Below are positions 40,448 to 48,745 of a DNA stretch of 64,000 nt, piece after piece (the first letter of the stretch is position 1; each line of letters opens with the position of its first letter). The stretch is taken from positions 62,001 through 126,000 of the forward strand of contig CAJPVJ010000004.1 in assembly GCA_905397405.1 (NCBI GenBank), read 5' to 3'. The translations under genes were made by a program, and so were the position numbers. The notes under the pieces are model-generated. The model saw only the letters and a list, made by a program, of their open reading frames with translations, had not been told where the DNA came from and did no database searches. The DNA comes from Oppiella nova (Eukaryota; Arthropoda; Arachnida; Sarcoptiformes; Oppiidae).

Positions 40448-41377
40448 ATGCAATACGGTGCAATGCAATTGCTCTCGATGTGGATTAAAGATCGGAAAAT
40501 ACAGAATCAATCGGTACATACCTTAGATGCTTATTTCCGAGATGTATCCAACTTTATTGATTTTTGTTATGACAAGCAGATTGAGTTAAAACAAGTCGAA
40601 GCTGCTGATTTAAGAGAGTATGTAGCTTATCGTGTCGAAAAAGACCAGCTTTCGACCAGTAGTTTACAACGGCATTTGACTTCAATTCGTCAGTTTATGA
40701 AGTGGGCCAAACAAGGTGGTTATTTAGAAATCAATGCAGCAGATGATTTTCAGATAAAGCGGCAAGCTCGACCATTACCAGGGATGATTGATATTGAAAC
40801 GGTCAATCAAATTATGGATCAGCCCGAACCTGAAAAGCCAATAGAAAAGCAGTTGTGGTTACGAGATAAGGCTATTCTGGAATTGCTCTATTCGAGTGGC
40901 TTGCGCTTGGCAGAAGTGCAAAGTTTAACCATACGAGATATTGATTTTACCCGTCATTTATTGCGTATCACGGGTAAGGGAAATAAAACTCGAATTGTAC
41001 CTTTCGGCTCTAAAGCGAGAGAGAGTCTGATTGAATGGTTAAAAATCTATCGAATCTGGCAGGGGGAGTTTAGCCCTGAATCTTTGGTATTTATTACTCA
41101 ACGTGGCACAAGTATTACCCCACGTCAGATTGAAAATCGAGTCAAATACCAAGCACTACGTGCAGGGGTAAATGTTGATTTACACCCACATTTATTGCGT
41201 CACTGTTTTGCCAGTCATATGTTATCCAATAGTGGAGATCTGCGTGCAGTGCAAGAAATGCTAGGACATAGCAATTTAACCACAACACAGATTTATACCC
41301 ACGTCGATTTTGATCATCTGGCACAAGTCTATGATCAAGCGCATCCAAGAGCTGCTGCATCGAAAATAAAAAATTGA
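40448..41377 (+). CDS. xerC: Tyrosine recombinase XerC
   Basis: The 309-residue recombinase resolves chromosome dimers at dif together with XerD. An N-terminal SAM-like core-binding domain (to about residue 105) precedes the catalytic domain. The catalytic residues are Arg in SSGLRLAE, Lys in GKGNKTR, His-x-x-Arg in HLLRHCFA, His in LGHSNL and Tyr in TQIYTHV. AAGGAG stands six bases before the ATG at 40448, which sets the start. No integrated element lies nearby, so this is the housekeeping copy. Confidence 0.93.
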   Translation: MQYGAMQLLSMWIKDRKIQNQSVHTLDAYFRDVSNFIDFCYDKQIELKQVEAADLREYVAYRVEKDQLSTSSLQRHLTSIRQFMKWAKQGGYLEINAADDFQIKRQARPLPGMIDIETVNQIMDQPEPEKPIEKQLWLRDKAILELLYSSGLRLAEVQSLTIRDIDFTRHLLRITGKGNKTRIVPFGSKARESLIEWLKIYRIWQGEFSPESLVFITQRGTSITPRQIENRVKYQALRAGVNVDLHPHLLRHCFASHMLSNSGDLRAVQEMLGHSNLTTTQIYTHVDFDHLAQVYDQAHPRAAASKIKN

Positions 41378-41606
41378 CCTTGAATATAAGGCTTTATTAA
41401 GCGTTGATCTTTCTATTTTGTAGCGAATAGACCTGGTGAGAATCACTGTTGGTTTTTTAATAAAATGCACAGTGCTTAAACACATTTAGCACAGAAAAAA
41501 GTCGAATAGATAATTGTTTTTAAAAATGCTCTCATGTATATCTAGGTTTGGTATTTATTCAATACATTTCTATTGATTCAATTTTGCAGAAAAATTAGGT
41601 CTTTCA

Positions 41607-41978
41607 ATGATCCCTGAACTTGAACAAAAATATAAGCAACTGACTGACGCTCAAAAAGAAATTTTTAAGGGCTATGGCTTACGTCAAATTAAACATTTTG
41701 TAGAATTCAGCCTCCCCAAAATTGAGGCAACCTTACCGCAAGAAGGAAAAGTATTGGGTATCAATGCTGAGGGTAAAGTTCAAGCTGTAAATACCGCAAC
41801 CAATCAGACCTATTTATGGATATCAGACCAACAATGGCAAGCGGCACAAACAGTGTCTAATCATATTGATTTAAAAGAAGACTTTATTGAGATTTGGCAA
41901 GTGCTGGAGCTCAAAAATCAAGATTTGATTGATTTAAGCCATATTCATCGTGATTTTTTAGCAAGCATGGCTAAATAG
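41607..41978 (+). CDS. Hypothetical protein
   Basis: The 123-residue soluble protein has no signal, membrane span or motif that I recognise. It has an N-terminal helical part (ELEQKYKQLTDAQKEIF), a short beta-like middle (GKVLGINAEGKVQAV) and a helical C terminus. Codon use is like that of its neighbours, so it is probably real. It is convergent with a GNAT gene, with one base between the two stops. Confidence 0.65.
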   Translation: MIPELEQKYKQLTDAQKEIFKGYGLRQIKHFVEFSLPKIEATLPQEGKVLGINAEGKVQAVNTATNQTYLWISDQQWQAAQTVSNHIDLKEDFIEIWQVLELKNQDLIDLSHIHRDFLASMAK

Positions 41979-41979
41979 T

Positions 41980-42531
41980 TCAATACTCAAATTGAAAATC
42001 TTGTTTTTGAATTCGATAGAGCTTCTCTTCATGTAGTGGATGGTACTCATCAAAATCAGGATGTAGAAAGTCATGAGAAAAGCTCATTCCAATTTTTTTC
42101 ATGACATTTTGCGAAGCAAGATTATGTTTAGATGTAAATGCAACAATCTCTTGAAAATTCAGTTCTTCAAATGCAAATCTTAAACAAGCTTGAGCTGCCT
42201 CAGTTGCATATCCTTTATTCCAAAATTTTGGATCAAGCCGCCAGCCAATTTCTATACATGGAGAAAATTCAAATTTTGAGGGTTGTTGATGTAGTCCAAC
42301 ACACCCAATAAACTCTTGGGTTTCAATCAATTCAACTGCCCAAAGTCCCCAGCCTTTGATTTCGATTAAATATTTAATCTGATTTGCCAGTTCGTCACTT
42401 TGTTCACGATTTAAAATTTTGGGGAAAAATTGCATTACTTCAGGGTTTGCTGTGATTTTTGCAAAAGCATCGTAATCAGAAGCTTGCCATTGTCGAAGTA
42501 AAAGACGATCTGTACATAATTCATAAATCAT
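41980..42531 (-). CDS. GNAT family N-acetyltransferase (RimJ/RimL-like)
   Basis: The 183-residue acetyltransferase begins with the LRQWQ segment and has the acetyl-CoA region WNKGYATEAAQACL and a C-terminal IGMSF...LYRI segment as in RimJ/RimL relatives. It should acetylate an amino group of a protein or small molecule. It is closely related to the next leftward gene at 42685-43239 (shared EVMQFFP/EVMRYFP, GWGLWAVELIE, EFIGCVGL and YATEAAQ), so the two are tandem duplicates. Confidence 0.85.
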   Translation of the reverse strand: MIYELCTDRLLLRQWQASDYDAFAKITANPEVMQFFPKILNREQSDELANQIKYLIEIKGWGLWAVELIETQEFIGCVGLHQQPSKFEFSPCIEIGWRLDPKFWNKGYATEAAQACLRFAFEELNFQEIVAFTSKHNLASQNVMKKIGMSFSHDFLHPDFDEYHPLHEEKLYRIQKQDFQFEY

Positions 42532-42684
42532 TTTTATTGAACATCCTGATCAAAGTACTGCTTAGATAGAAAAGGGCGATAATTTTTAACGTATTTCCTC
42601 AGTCTTATTTAGCTCGATATGCAGATCTTTGTTTTACGATATAAAATTTTGCATCGCCCAAGATAACCCGCATATTGACCAGCG

Positions 42685-43239
42685 TTACAGCTTTGGATTT
42701 TGTATACAGTAAAGTACATGTTCAGCCAAAGCATGGTTTTTGTCTAAAGCGGGATGCATAAAGTTCTCGACATAATCCATACCAAGTCGTTGCATTACTT
42801 TTTCCGAAGCTTGATTCAGTACAGATGTGAAAGAAACAACCTGTTCTAAAGCTAATTTTTCAAATGCAAATGCCAAACATTGCTGAGCGGCTTCCGTCGC
42901 ATAGCCCTGATGCCAATATTGTTGTGCAAATCGCCAACCAATTTCAACACAAGGAGAGAAAGTAAATTTTTCCGCTTGATTGGCTAGACCCACAAAACCG
43001 ATAAATTGCTGATTTTCTTTTAACTCAACCGCCCAAAATCCCCAACCACATTCGGTAATTGAGTCTTGAAATCGATGTGCTAAAAGGTCACTTTCATTTT
43101 TTGACAAGGTCGCTGGAAAATACCGCATAACCTCTGGATCAGCATTTAAATCTGCAAAAGCTTCAAAATCACGAGTTTGCCATTGTCTAAGGATAAGTCT
43201 GGGTGTTTCTAATCGAACAGGGCGATTAAATGTTTTCAT
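42685..43239 (-). CDS. GNAT family N-acetyltransferase, paralogue of the neighbour
   Basis: The 184-residue acetyltransferase has the same layout as the gene at 41980-42531 (LILRQWQ, GWGFWAVELKE, WHQGYATEAAQ). The ATG at 43239 is chosen because AGG stands seven bases before it; GTG two codons earlier is less likely. The two copies are about 150 bases apart with no recognisable terminator between them. Substrate unknown. Confidence 0.85.
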   Translation of the reverse strand: MKTFNRPVRLETPRLILRQWQTRDFEAFADLNADPEVMRYFPATLSKNESDLLAHRFQDSITECGWGFWAVELKENQQFIGFVGLANQAEKFTFSPCVEIGWRFAQQYWHQGYATEAAQQCLAFAFEKLALEQVVSFTSVLNQASEKVMQRLGMDYVENFMHPALDKNHALAEHVLYCIQNPKL

Positions 43240-43263
43240 ATTCACCTAATACGTATTTTTGAA

Positions 43264-43758
43264 TTACAGATCTTCAAGAGGTAGCTGAAAGCTTTGTTTA
43301 ATAATTTGACTTGGGACATCCGTTTTTACACTGGTAATACCATTCTTTTTGGTCAAATGTGTCGACTGAAATTTACGATAGCTTTCTAAATCAGGTACTA
43401 CCACTTTTAACATCGCATCACATTCACCCAGAATAATATAACACTCCATGACCTGAGGCAGTTCTTTCATTGCTTCAATAAAGGTATCAATGGTTTCAGC
43501 ATCTTGGCCTAACAACCAGATTCTTGAGAATAACATCAATTGAAAGCCAATTTTTTGTGGATCCACCACTGTTGTATAGTTTTGGATAACTTTGGCTTCT
43601 TCTAAGAGTCGAACTCGTCTTAGACATGATGAGGGCGAGAGCCCAATCTCACGAGCAAGATCATTATTTTGGATTCGACCATTGGCTTGTAAAGCACGAA
43701 TGATATTTTTATCAATACGGTCTAGCTTAATTAGAATAGTCTTAGATGAAATTTTCAT
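43264..43758 (-). CDS. Lrp/AsnC family transcriptional regulator
   Basis: The 164-residue regulator has an N-terminal helix-turn-helix (LDRIDKNIIRALQANGR, SPSSCLRRVRLLEEAKVI) and a C-terminal RAM ligand domain (CYIILGECDAML). It is divergent from a LysE-type exporter 116 bases away, so it probably senses an amino acid and controls the exporter and itself. It is weaker at the DNA level as evidence because the operator is not clear. Confidence 0.87.
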   Translation of the reverse strand: MKISSKTILIKLDRIDKNIIRALQANGRIQNNDLAREIGLSPSSCLRRVRLLEEAKVIQNYTTVVDPQKIGFQLMLFSRIWLLGQDAETIDTFIEAMKELPQVMECYIILGECDAMLKVVVPDLESYRKFQSTHLTKKNGITSVKTDVPSQIIKQSFQLPLEDL

Positions 43759-43874
43759 AAATTAGAATTTAATTTGAAAAATAATCATCATTATAGAATA
43801 TTTGAAATCCTATTTTAAGCATTTTAAAAGATACTGTTTTCTTCTCGCAGTCAAACTTCAGAAAGGGAAAAGAG

Positions 43875-44480
43875 ATGTCTGTATTTGTACTTTTTGCCTT
43901 AACGGTACTTCCGTTAATTTTCACACCAGGACCAGATATGTTATTTATCCTGTCACAAGTGATAGGTAAAGATGCGAAAGCAGGCATGATGGCGACAATC
44001 GGTATTTGTTCTGGCTATCTGGTTCATTCGATTCTGGTTGCGCTTGGAATTGCTGCAATTATTGTTTCATTCCCAGTATTGTTTGAGACGATTCGATATT
44101 TGGGGATCGCCTATTTATTGTATTTGGCATTTCATTTGATTAAATCAGTATTTAGCCAAAAGACATTACGTATTGAGCAGAAAGCAGTTTCAAATCCTAT
44201 TCGCAAAGGCTTTGTTACGGCATTGTTGAATCCAAAAGGCATGTTGATCTATTTTGCGATTTTGCCACAATTTATCGATAAATCAGGCAACACTGTGTTT
44301 CAAGGCTTAGCCTTGTCAGCAATTTTTATTGCTTTGATATTCTTGGTGTATTGTGGTTTGAGCCTTTTGATTGCTCAATTGACCAAAGAGCAGCACATCA
44401 ATGAACGTAAGCAAAAATGGATTGATGGTGGTTCAGGGACTTTGTTGACCATTGCAGCCGCATGGTTATTGGCAAATTAA
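43875..44480 (+). CDS. LysE family amino-acid exporter
   Basis: The 201-residue inner-membrane protein has about five to six transmembrane helices and the family segments FTPGPDMLFI near the N terminus and ALLNPKGMLIYFAILPQF in the middle. It exports an amino acid or related compound (RhtB/LysE group). GAAAGGGAAAAGAG precedes the ATG. It forms a divergent pair with the Lrp-type regulator. Confidence 0.88.
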   Translation: MSVFVLFALTVLPLIFTPGPDMLFILSQVIGKDAKAGMMATIGICSGYLVHSILVALGIAAIIVSFPVLFETIRYLGIAYLLYLAFHLIKSVFSQKTLRIEQKAVSNPIRKGFVTALLNPKGMLIYFAILPQFIDKSGNTVFQGLALSAIFIALIFLVYCGLSLLIAQLTKEQHINERKQKWIDGGSGTLLTIAAAWLLAN

Positions 44481-44493
44481 TCCAAGCAGAAAC

Positions 44494-44525
44494 AAACGGG
44501 TGATTCTGAAAAGAAGCCCGTTTTT
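44494..44525 (+). terminator. Terminator after LysE-type exporter
   Basis: AAACGGG at 44494-44500 pairs with CCCGTTT beginning at 44517, followed by a T run to 44525. The loop is long, about 16 bases. Confidence 0.7.
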
Positions 44526-44963
44526 GTATATTTAGTATTTTGTTACAAGTTTAATGCCAAAAAGTTCACAAATTTAATCAATAAACATACTTAGAAAAAT
44601 TGCTGAATCTGTCTAAAATGACAGAGTGTAGCAGTATCGATGAACGGGTGGTGTCATCCCTTTGATTGATTGATAATTTATCTTAATTCTTTTGATTATT
44701 TATACAGAATCTATACAAATAATGTTATTTATCAATATATAAATATTGTCGAAATAGTAGCCTTACGTGTCTAAGTTAAATTATTTAGAAAAAATGTGAA
44801 CTGTACGTTCAAGCTTTTTTATGACTTTTTACAGTAGTTTTGCGAATTGTGACTTGACCGAAATGCCAATCACATTGCAAGATAGGACACCTAAATAATT
44901 TTAAATGAAGCGTTATTATAACTCTTCTTAACATTTACTTTTGCTAAAACAGCCGAGGATTAC
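44526..44963. other. Long leader region before etfB
   Basis: About 440 AT-rich bases without a supported reading frame. They presumably contain the etfBA promoter, but no box pair could be fixed with confidence. Confidence 0.4.
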
Positions 44964-45716
44964 ATGAAGGCTCTTGTTGCTGTAAAACGTGTGGTTGATG
45001 CCAACGTTAAAGTTCGCGTTAAACCGGACAATAGTGGGGTAGACCTTACTAACGTTAAAATGTCAATTAACCCATTCGATGAAATCGCAGTTGAAGAAGC
45101 GGTTCGCTTAAAAGAAAAAGGAACAGTTTCAGAAATCGTTGTTGTTTCTATTGGACCAAAAGAAGCGCAAGAACAAATTCGTTCTGCTATGGCGCTTGGT
45201 GCAGACCGCGGTATTTTAGTTGAGGCTGATGACAGTCAACTTGGCGCTTTAGAAGTTGCTAAAATCCTAAAAGCTGTTGTTGAACAAGAACAACCACAAC
45301 TTGTGCTTTTAGGTAAGCAAGCAATTGATGATGACTCTAACCAAGTTGGTCAAATGTTGGGTGCTTTACTTGGCGCTGGTCAAGGTACATTTGCTTCTGT
45401 AGTAACTGTAAATGGCGATAAAGTTCAAGTAACTCGTGAAGTTGATGGTGGTTTACAAACTGTTGAGTTAAATACTCCAGCGATCATCACCACTGACTTA
45501 CGTTTGAATGAGCCACGTTATGCTGCGCTTCCAAACATTATGAAAGCACGTAAAAAGCCACTTGATACGAAAACTCCTGCAGATTTCGGTGTTACAGCAA
45601 CTTCTAAACTTAAAACAGTTAAAGTTGAACCACCTGCAGAGCGTAAAGCTGGTGTACAAGTGAAGTCTGTAGACGAGCTTGTTGAAAAACTTAAAAATGA
45701 AGCGAAAGTGATCTAA
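44964..45716 (+). CDS. etfB: Electron transfer flavoprotein beta subunit
   Basis: The 250-residue subunit, with EtfA, takes electrons from acyl-CoA and other dehydrogenases and delivers them to the quinone pool through ETF-ubiquinone oxidoreductase. [12 protein letters not shown] and [16 protein letters not shown] (AMP-binding region) are diagnostic. It is 17 bases upstream of etfA in one operon. Confidence 0.97.
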   Translation: MKALVAVKRVVDANVKVRVKPDNSGVDLTNVKMSINPFDEIAVEEAVRLKEKGTVSEIVVVSIGPKEAQEQIRSAMALGADRGILVEADDSQLGALEVAKILKAVVEQEQPQLVLLGKQAIDDDSNQVGQMLGALLGAGQGTFASVVTVNGDKVQVTREVDGGLQTVELNTPAIITTDLRLNEPRYAALPNIMKARKKPLDTKTPADFGVTATSKLKTVKVEPPAERKAGVQVKSVDELVEKLKNEAKVI

Positions 45717-45733
45717 TACAGAAGGATAAAATC

Positions 45734-46666
45734 ATGAGTATTTTAGTTATCGCTGAGCACGACAATAAGACACTTAACGGTGCAACTTTAAACGTTGTTG
45801 CTGCGGCTCAAAAAATCGGTGGTGATATCACTGTATTGGTTGCAGGTTCTGGTGCTCAAGCAGTTGCAGACGCTGCTGCGAAAGTTGCTGGTGTAAGCAA
45901 AGTTTTGCTTGCTGATGATGCAGCTTATGCAAACCAATTGGCTGAAAACGTAGCGAAACTTGTTGCTGAATTAGGTAAAGGTTATTCACATATCCTTGCT
46001 GCTTCAACAACTACAGGTAAGAATATCTTGCCACGCGCTGCTGCACTTTTAGACTCAAGCATGATCACTGACATCATTGCTGTTGAAGGTCCTAAAACTT
46101 TCAAACGTCCAATTTATGCAGGTAATGCAATTGCTACAGTTCAATCTGACGAAGCAATTGTTCTTGCAACTGTACGTGGTACAGCTTTTGATCCTGTTGC
46201 TGCTGAAGGCGGTTCTGCTGCAGTTGAATCTGCGGCTTCTACAGGTGATGCAGGTATTTCTAAGTTCATTTCTGAAGAAATTGTGAAATCAGAACGTCCT
46301 GAATTAACTGCTGCGCGTATCGTTGTATCGGGTGGTCGTGGTGTTGGTTCTGGTGAGAACTATCATAAAGTACTTGATCCACTTGCTGACAAGCTTAGTG
46401 CTGCTCAAGGTGCTTCACGTGCTGCGGTTGATGCTGGCTTCGTTCCTAACGATATGCAAGTTGGTCAAACTGGTAAAATCGTTGCGCCTGATCTCTACAT
46501 CGCTGTAGGTATTTCTGGTGCGATCCAGCATTTGGCAGGTATGAAAGATTCTAAAGTGATTGTTGCAATCAACAAAGATGAAGAAGCACCAATCAATGCT
46601 GTAGCTGACTACTGGTTAGTTGGTGATTTGAATACTGTTGTTCCTGAATTAGTTTCTAAACTTTAA
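45734..46666 (+). CDS. etfA: Electron transfer flavoprotein alpha subunit
   Basis: The 310-residue subunit holds FAD. The C-terminal half has [39 protein letters not shown] and [12 protein letters not shown], the usual FAD domain. The pair serves fatty-acid and amino-acid oxidation. A strong terminator follows. Confidence 0.97.
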   Translation: MSILVIAEHDNKTLNGATLNVVAAAQKIGGDITVLVAGSGAQAVADAAAKVAGVSKVLLADDAAYANQLAENVAKLVAELGKGYSHILAASTTTGKNILPRAAALLDSSMITDIIAVEGPKTFKRPIYAGNAIATVQSDEAIVLATVRGTAFDPVAAEGGSAAVESAASTGDAGISKFISEEIVKSERPELTAARIVVSGGRGVGSGENYHKVLDPLADKLSAAQGASRAAVDAGFVPNDMQVGQTGKIVAPDLYIAVGISGAIQHLAGMKDSKVIVAINKDEEAPINAVADYWLVGDLNTVVPELVSKL

Positions 46667-46683
46667 TTCTCGAATTAAGTTTC

Positions 46684-46720
46684 AAAAAACGCGCTTAGGA
46701 TTTCCTAAGTGCGTTTTTTT
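46684..46720. terminator. Terminator after etfA
   Basis: AAAAAACGCGCTTAGG and CCTAAGTGCGTTTTTTT form a long, nearly perfect stem around ATTT with a run of seven Ts. Confidence 0.9.
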
Positions 46721-47400
46721 ATTTTAGAAATTTATTGAATACGTAGATGGATGGTATGCACGGATAAATAAAGTCGTGATGGTGGGGTATTCTCTATTCG
46801 AATAAAGAAACTTTGAGTAGCTTCTCTCATCAGTCCTTTTTATAGTGTAAATCAACTTAAAAGCTCCTTTATCGTCATTTTCTCCCATAGGGATAAGGAA
46901 CCTTGCAAAACTAATATGATTCACGCTATATGATCTTTTCTTGATTTATAAAAGTGGTTTTAAACATAAGCTGTCATAAAATAAAAACAGTGATCAAAAA
47001 TGCTATTTTCATTTTTTCTGATCTTAATTTTCATGTTTAAGATGCTGTATCTTGAGTGATTATTTTATCAATAAGTAATTGATGTAGGGGGATCAATGCC
47101 TTGGCTAAAAGAACAAGAGAGAATCAGTGGATAAATACCTTGAAGTCCAATTTTAAACCCGATAAGATCAAAGCATAAACACAATTAAATTTTCAATCGT
47201 ATACTGGCGACATACAGAAAATTCCAGTGTAAATCAGCTGTTACAGATACAACATCGCATTTAATCCTGTAGTGGCTTTTGACCATTTTTTTAATTCTAT
47301 ACTTATTGGCGCGTTAGACTGGCTGATTCTGTCGTTTTAGACGCTGCGCTTTTCCATTACTGCTCAATTCCATATCATCTCACCTAGAATAGCTATAAAT
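46721..47400. other. Non-coding gap between etfA and zinc-ribbon gene
   Basis: About 680 bases with no gene I can support. A 66-codon minus-strand frame at 46724-46924 has fairly normal composition but no family that I recognise and no clear ribosome-binding site. It might be a remnant. No terminator, hairpin pair or repeat stands out in the rest. Confidence 0.4.
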
Positions 47401-48219
47401 ATGAAGTGTCCCAAATGTTACGCTGAGAATATCAATGAAGCCATGAAATGTGGTGTTTGTGGTACTCGTTTAAAACATGTTAAACAGACCAACGATTTGA
47501 CAGGCAATAGCAATGTTGAATTTTCTGTACGCCGTGAAAATAAGCAAGGACAGTCAAATCCCACGCATAATATAAAACCTCGTCAGACTCCGCCGAACAA
47601 TGAAACAGAAAGCAATCAGCATACATCTGTAGGTGATAAGGCGAGTGCGTTACTTGAATCATGGCAGCAGAAAGTCGCAAATACACAAAGTGAGTCTCAA
47701 AATCAGCCTAAAAAGAAAAATTTTAAAATTGTCTGGATACTTTTAGCCGTATTTATGTTTGGTCCCGCAGTGCTTGGGGTTATTTCAAGTGTGGTTATCC
47801 CTATTGTGATGTCTGTAATTGGGTCATCCAATCAAGATGACGCTGCGACAACAGATGAAGCACTACCTGCAAGTGAAGAGGTGGTGTCTAACGAATACCA
47901 AGCACGTTATTTTGATATGCAAGCTTATCAAGCGCGTTTAGTACAGTATTATGACGCCAAGCATCGTTTTGCGACGAGCCTAAAAGATATTGAAAAGTTT
48001 GAACAGACCCAGTTTAGTGATTTTATTTTTGATCAAATTGAAATCACACAGCAAGGGATTTTAGTGGGTAAATTCACTGATGCGCCTGCAAGCCGAATAT
48101 ATATGGTTCCACAGCTTGAAAATAATCAAATTCGTGATTGGCAGTGTTATCGCGTAGCAATCAGTGATGATTTGCTGCAACACTGTGAATTGCTTCAGGC
48201 AGATCCATATAAATTATAG
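47401..48219 (+). CDS. Zinc-ribbon membrane protein
   Basis: The 272-residue protein begins with a zinc ribbon, CPKC...CGVC near residues 3-20. A polar, Gln/Asn-rich linker (about 25-105) is followed by one membrane helix near 112-142 (IVWILLAVFMFGPAVLGVI). The C-terminal domain of about 120 residues probably lies in the periplasm and carries two cysteines (DWQCY, QHCELL). The N-terminal ribbon would be cytoplasmic. The C-terminal part resembles pilin-like solute domains only faintly. Function unknown. It stands alone. Confidence 0.7.
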   Translation: MKCPKCYAENINEAMKCGVCGTRLKHVKQTNDLTGNSNVEFSVRRENKQGQSNPTHNIKPRQTPPNNETESNQHTSVGDKASALLESWQQKVANTQSESQNQPKKKNFKIVWILLAVFMFGPAVLGVISSVVIPIVMSVIGSSNQDDAATTDEALPASEEVVSNEYQARYFDMQAYQARLVQYYDAKHRFATSLKDIEKFEQTQFSDFIFDQIEITQQGILVGKFTDAPASRIYMVPQLENNQIRDWQCYRVAISDDLLQHCELLQADPYKL

Positions 48220-48302
48220 AAATTTACAACACTCTATATTTGGATGTGTTTAGATTTTTCTGATCAGTGGGGTTGGACTCCGTATTGCTTTGCTCATATT
48301 TT

Positions 48303-48333
48303 TTGCCATATCGGATTTTATATGGCAATTTTC
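48303..48333 (+). terminator. Probable terminator after zinc-ribbon gene
   Basis: TTGCCATAT at 48303-48311 pairs with ATATGGCAA at 48320-48328, followed by TTTTC. The stem is AT-rich and the T run short. Confidence 0.6.
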
Positions 48334-48513
48334 AAGTTTGAGTTGTTTTAATCGATCCGAAATAAAACTGTTTGATGTGATTTATTTTTTACTGATAAAC
48401 ATCGCAAAAAAAGTGAATGAAGCACGCCATTGAGTATGATTGGATAGATAAAAACAGGTCAGGTTTTGAGATAAAAATACCCATTCATTTATAAATTTAG
48501 CGATGCTTGATTG
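48334..48513. other. Interval between two terminators, possible small RNA
   Basis: Sequence between the probable terminator at 48303 and a second one at 48514 has no reading frame. TTGATG at 48372-48377 with GATAAA near 48394 is a weak promoter candidate. A transcript starting here and ending at the second terminator would explain why a second terminator exists. Weak evidence. Confidence 0.25.
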
Positions 48514-48536
48514 ACCGCCTAATCAGGTGGTTTTTT
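48514..48536 (+). terminator. Second terminator upstream of gyrA
   Basis: ACCGCCT at 48514-48520 pairs with AGGTGGT at 48525-48531 (one G-U pair), followed by six Ts. No annotated gene ends within 290 bases. Confidence 0.7.
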
Positions 48537-48626
48537 ATTGTCAATAAATCGTTAAAATTGTTTAAAAATACTACAAAAAATCATGATTATAGTGTGGTCG
48601 GATAGGCACAAAATCGCTTGGTTTTA

Positions 48627-48635
48627 TGCTATACT
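48627..48635 (+). promoter_or_regulatory. Extended -10 promoter of gyrA
   Basis: TGC-TATACT is a good extended -10 element. No good -35 box lies 17 bases before it. Transcription would start near 48642, about 105 bases before gyrA. Confidence 0.55.
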
Positions 48636-48745
48636 GTGCGACTGAATTTTAGATTTTGGCTCAACGCTTTTTGAGCTAAATTTTGACTAGCTAGATTATA
48701 TAAATGAGCAGTTGCTGCTTGCACTGTTTGTAATAAGGAGTATGC

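Noticed and set aside
40448-41377. Integrase of a mobile element
   Set aside because: The sequence fits housekeeping XerC, with conserved-gene neighbours and no attachment repeats.
46724-46924. 66-codon minus-strand frame after etfA
   Set aside because: No ribosome-binding site that I trust and no family recognised; kept only as a possible remnant.
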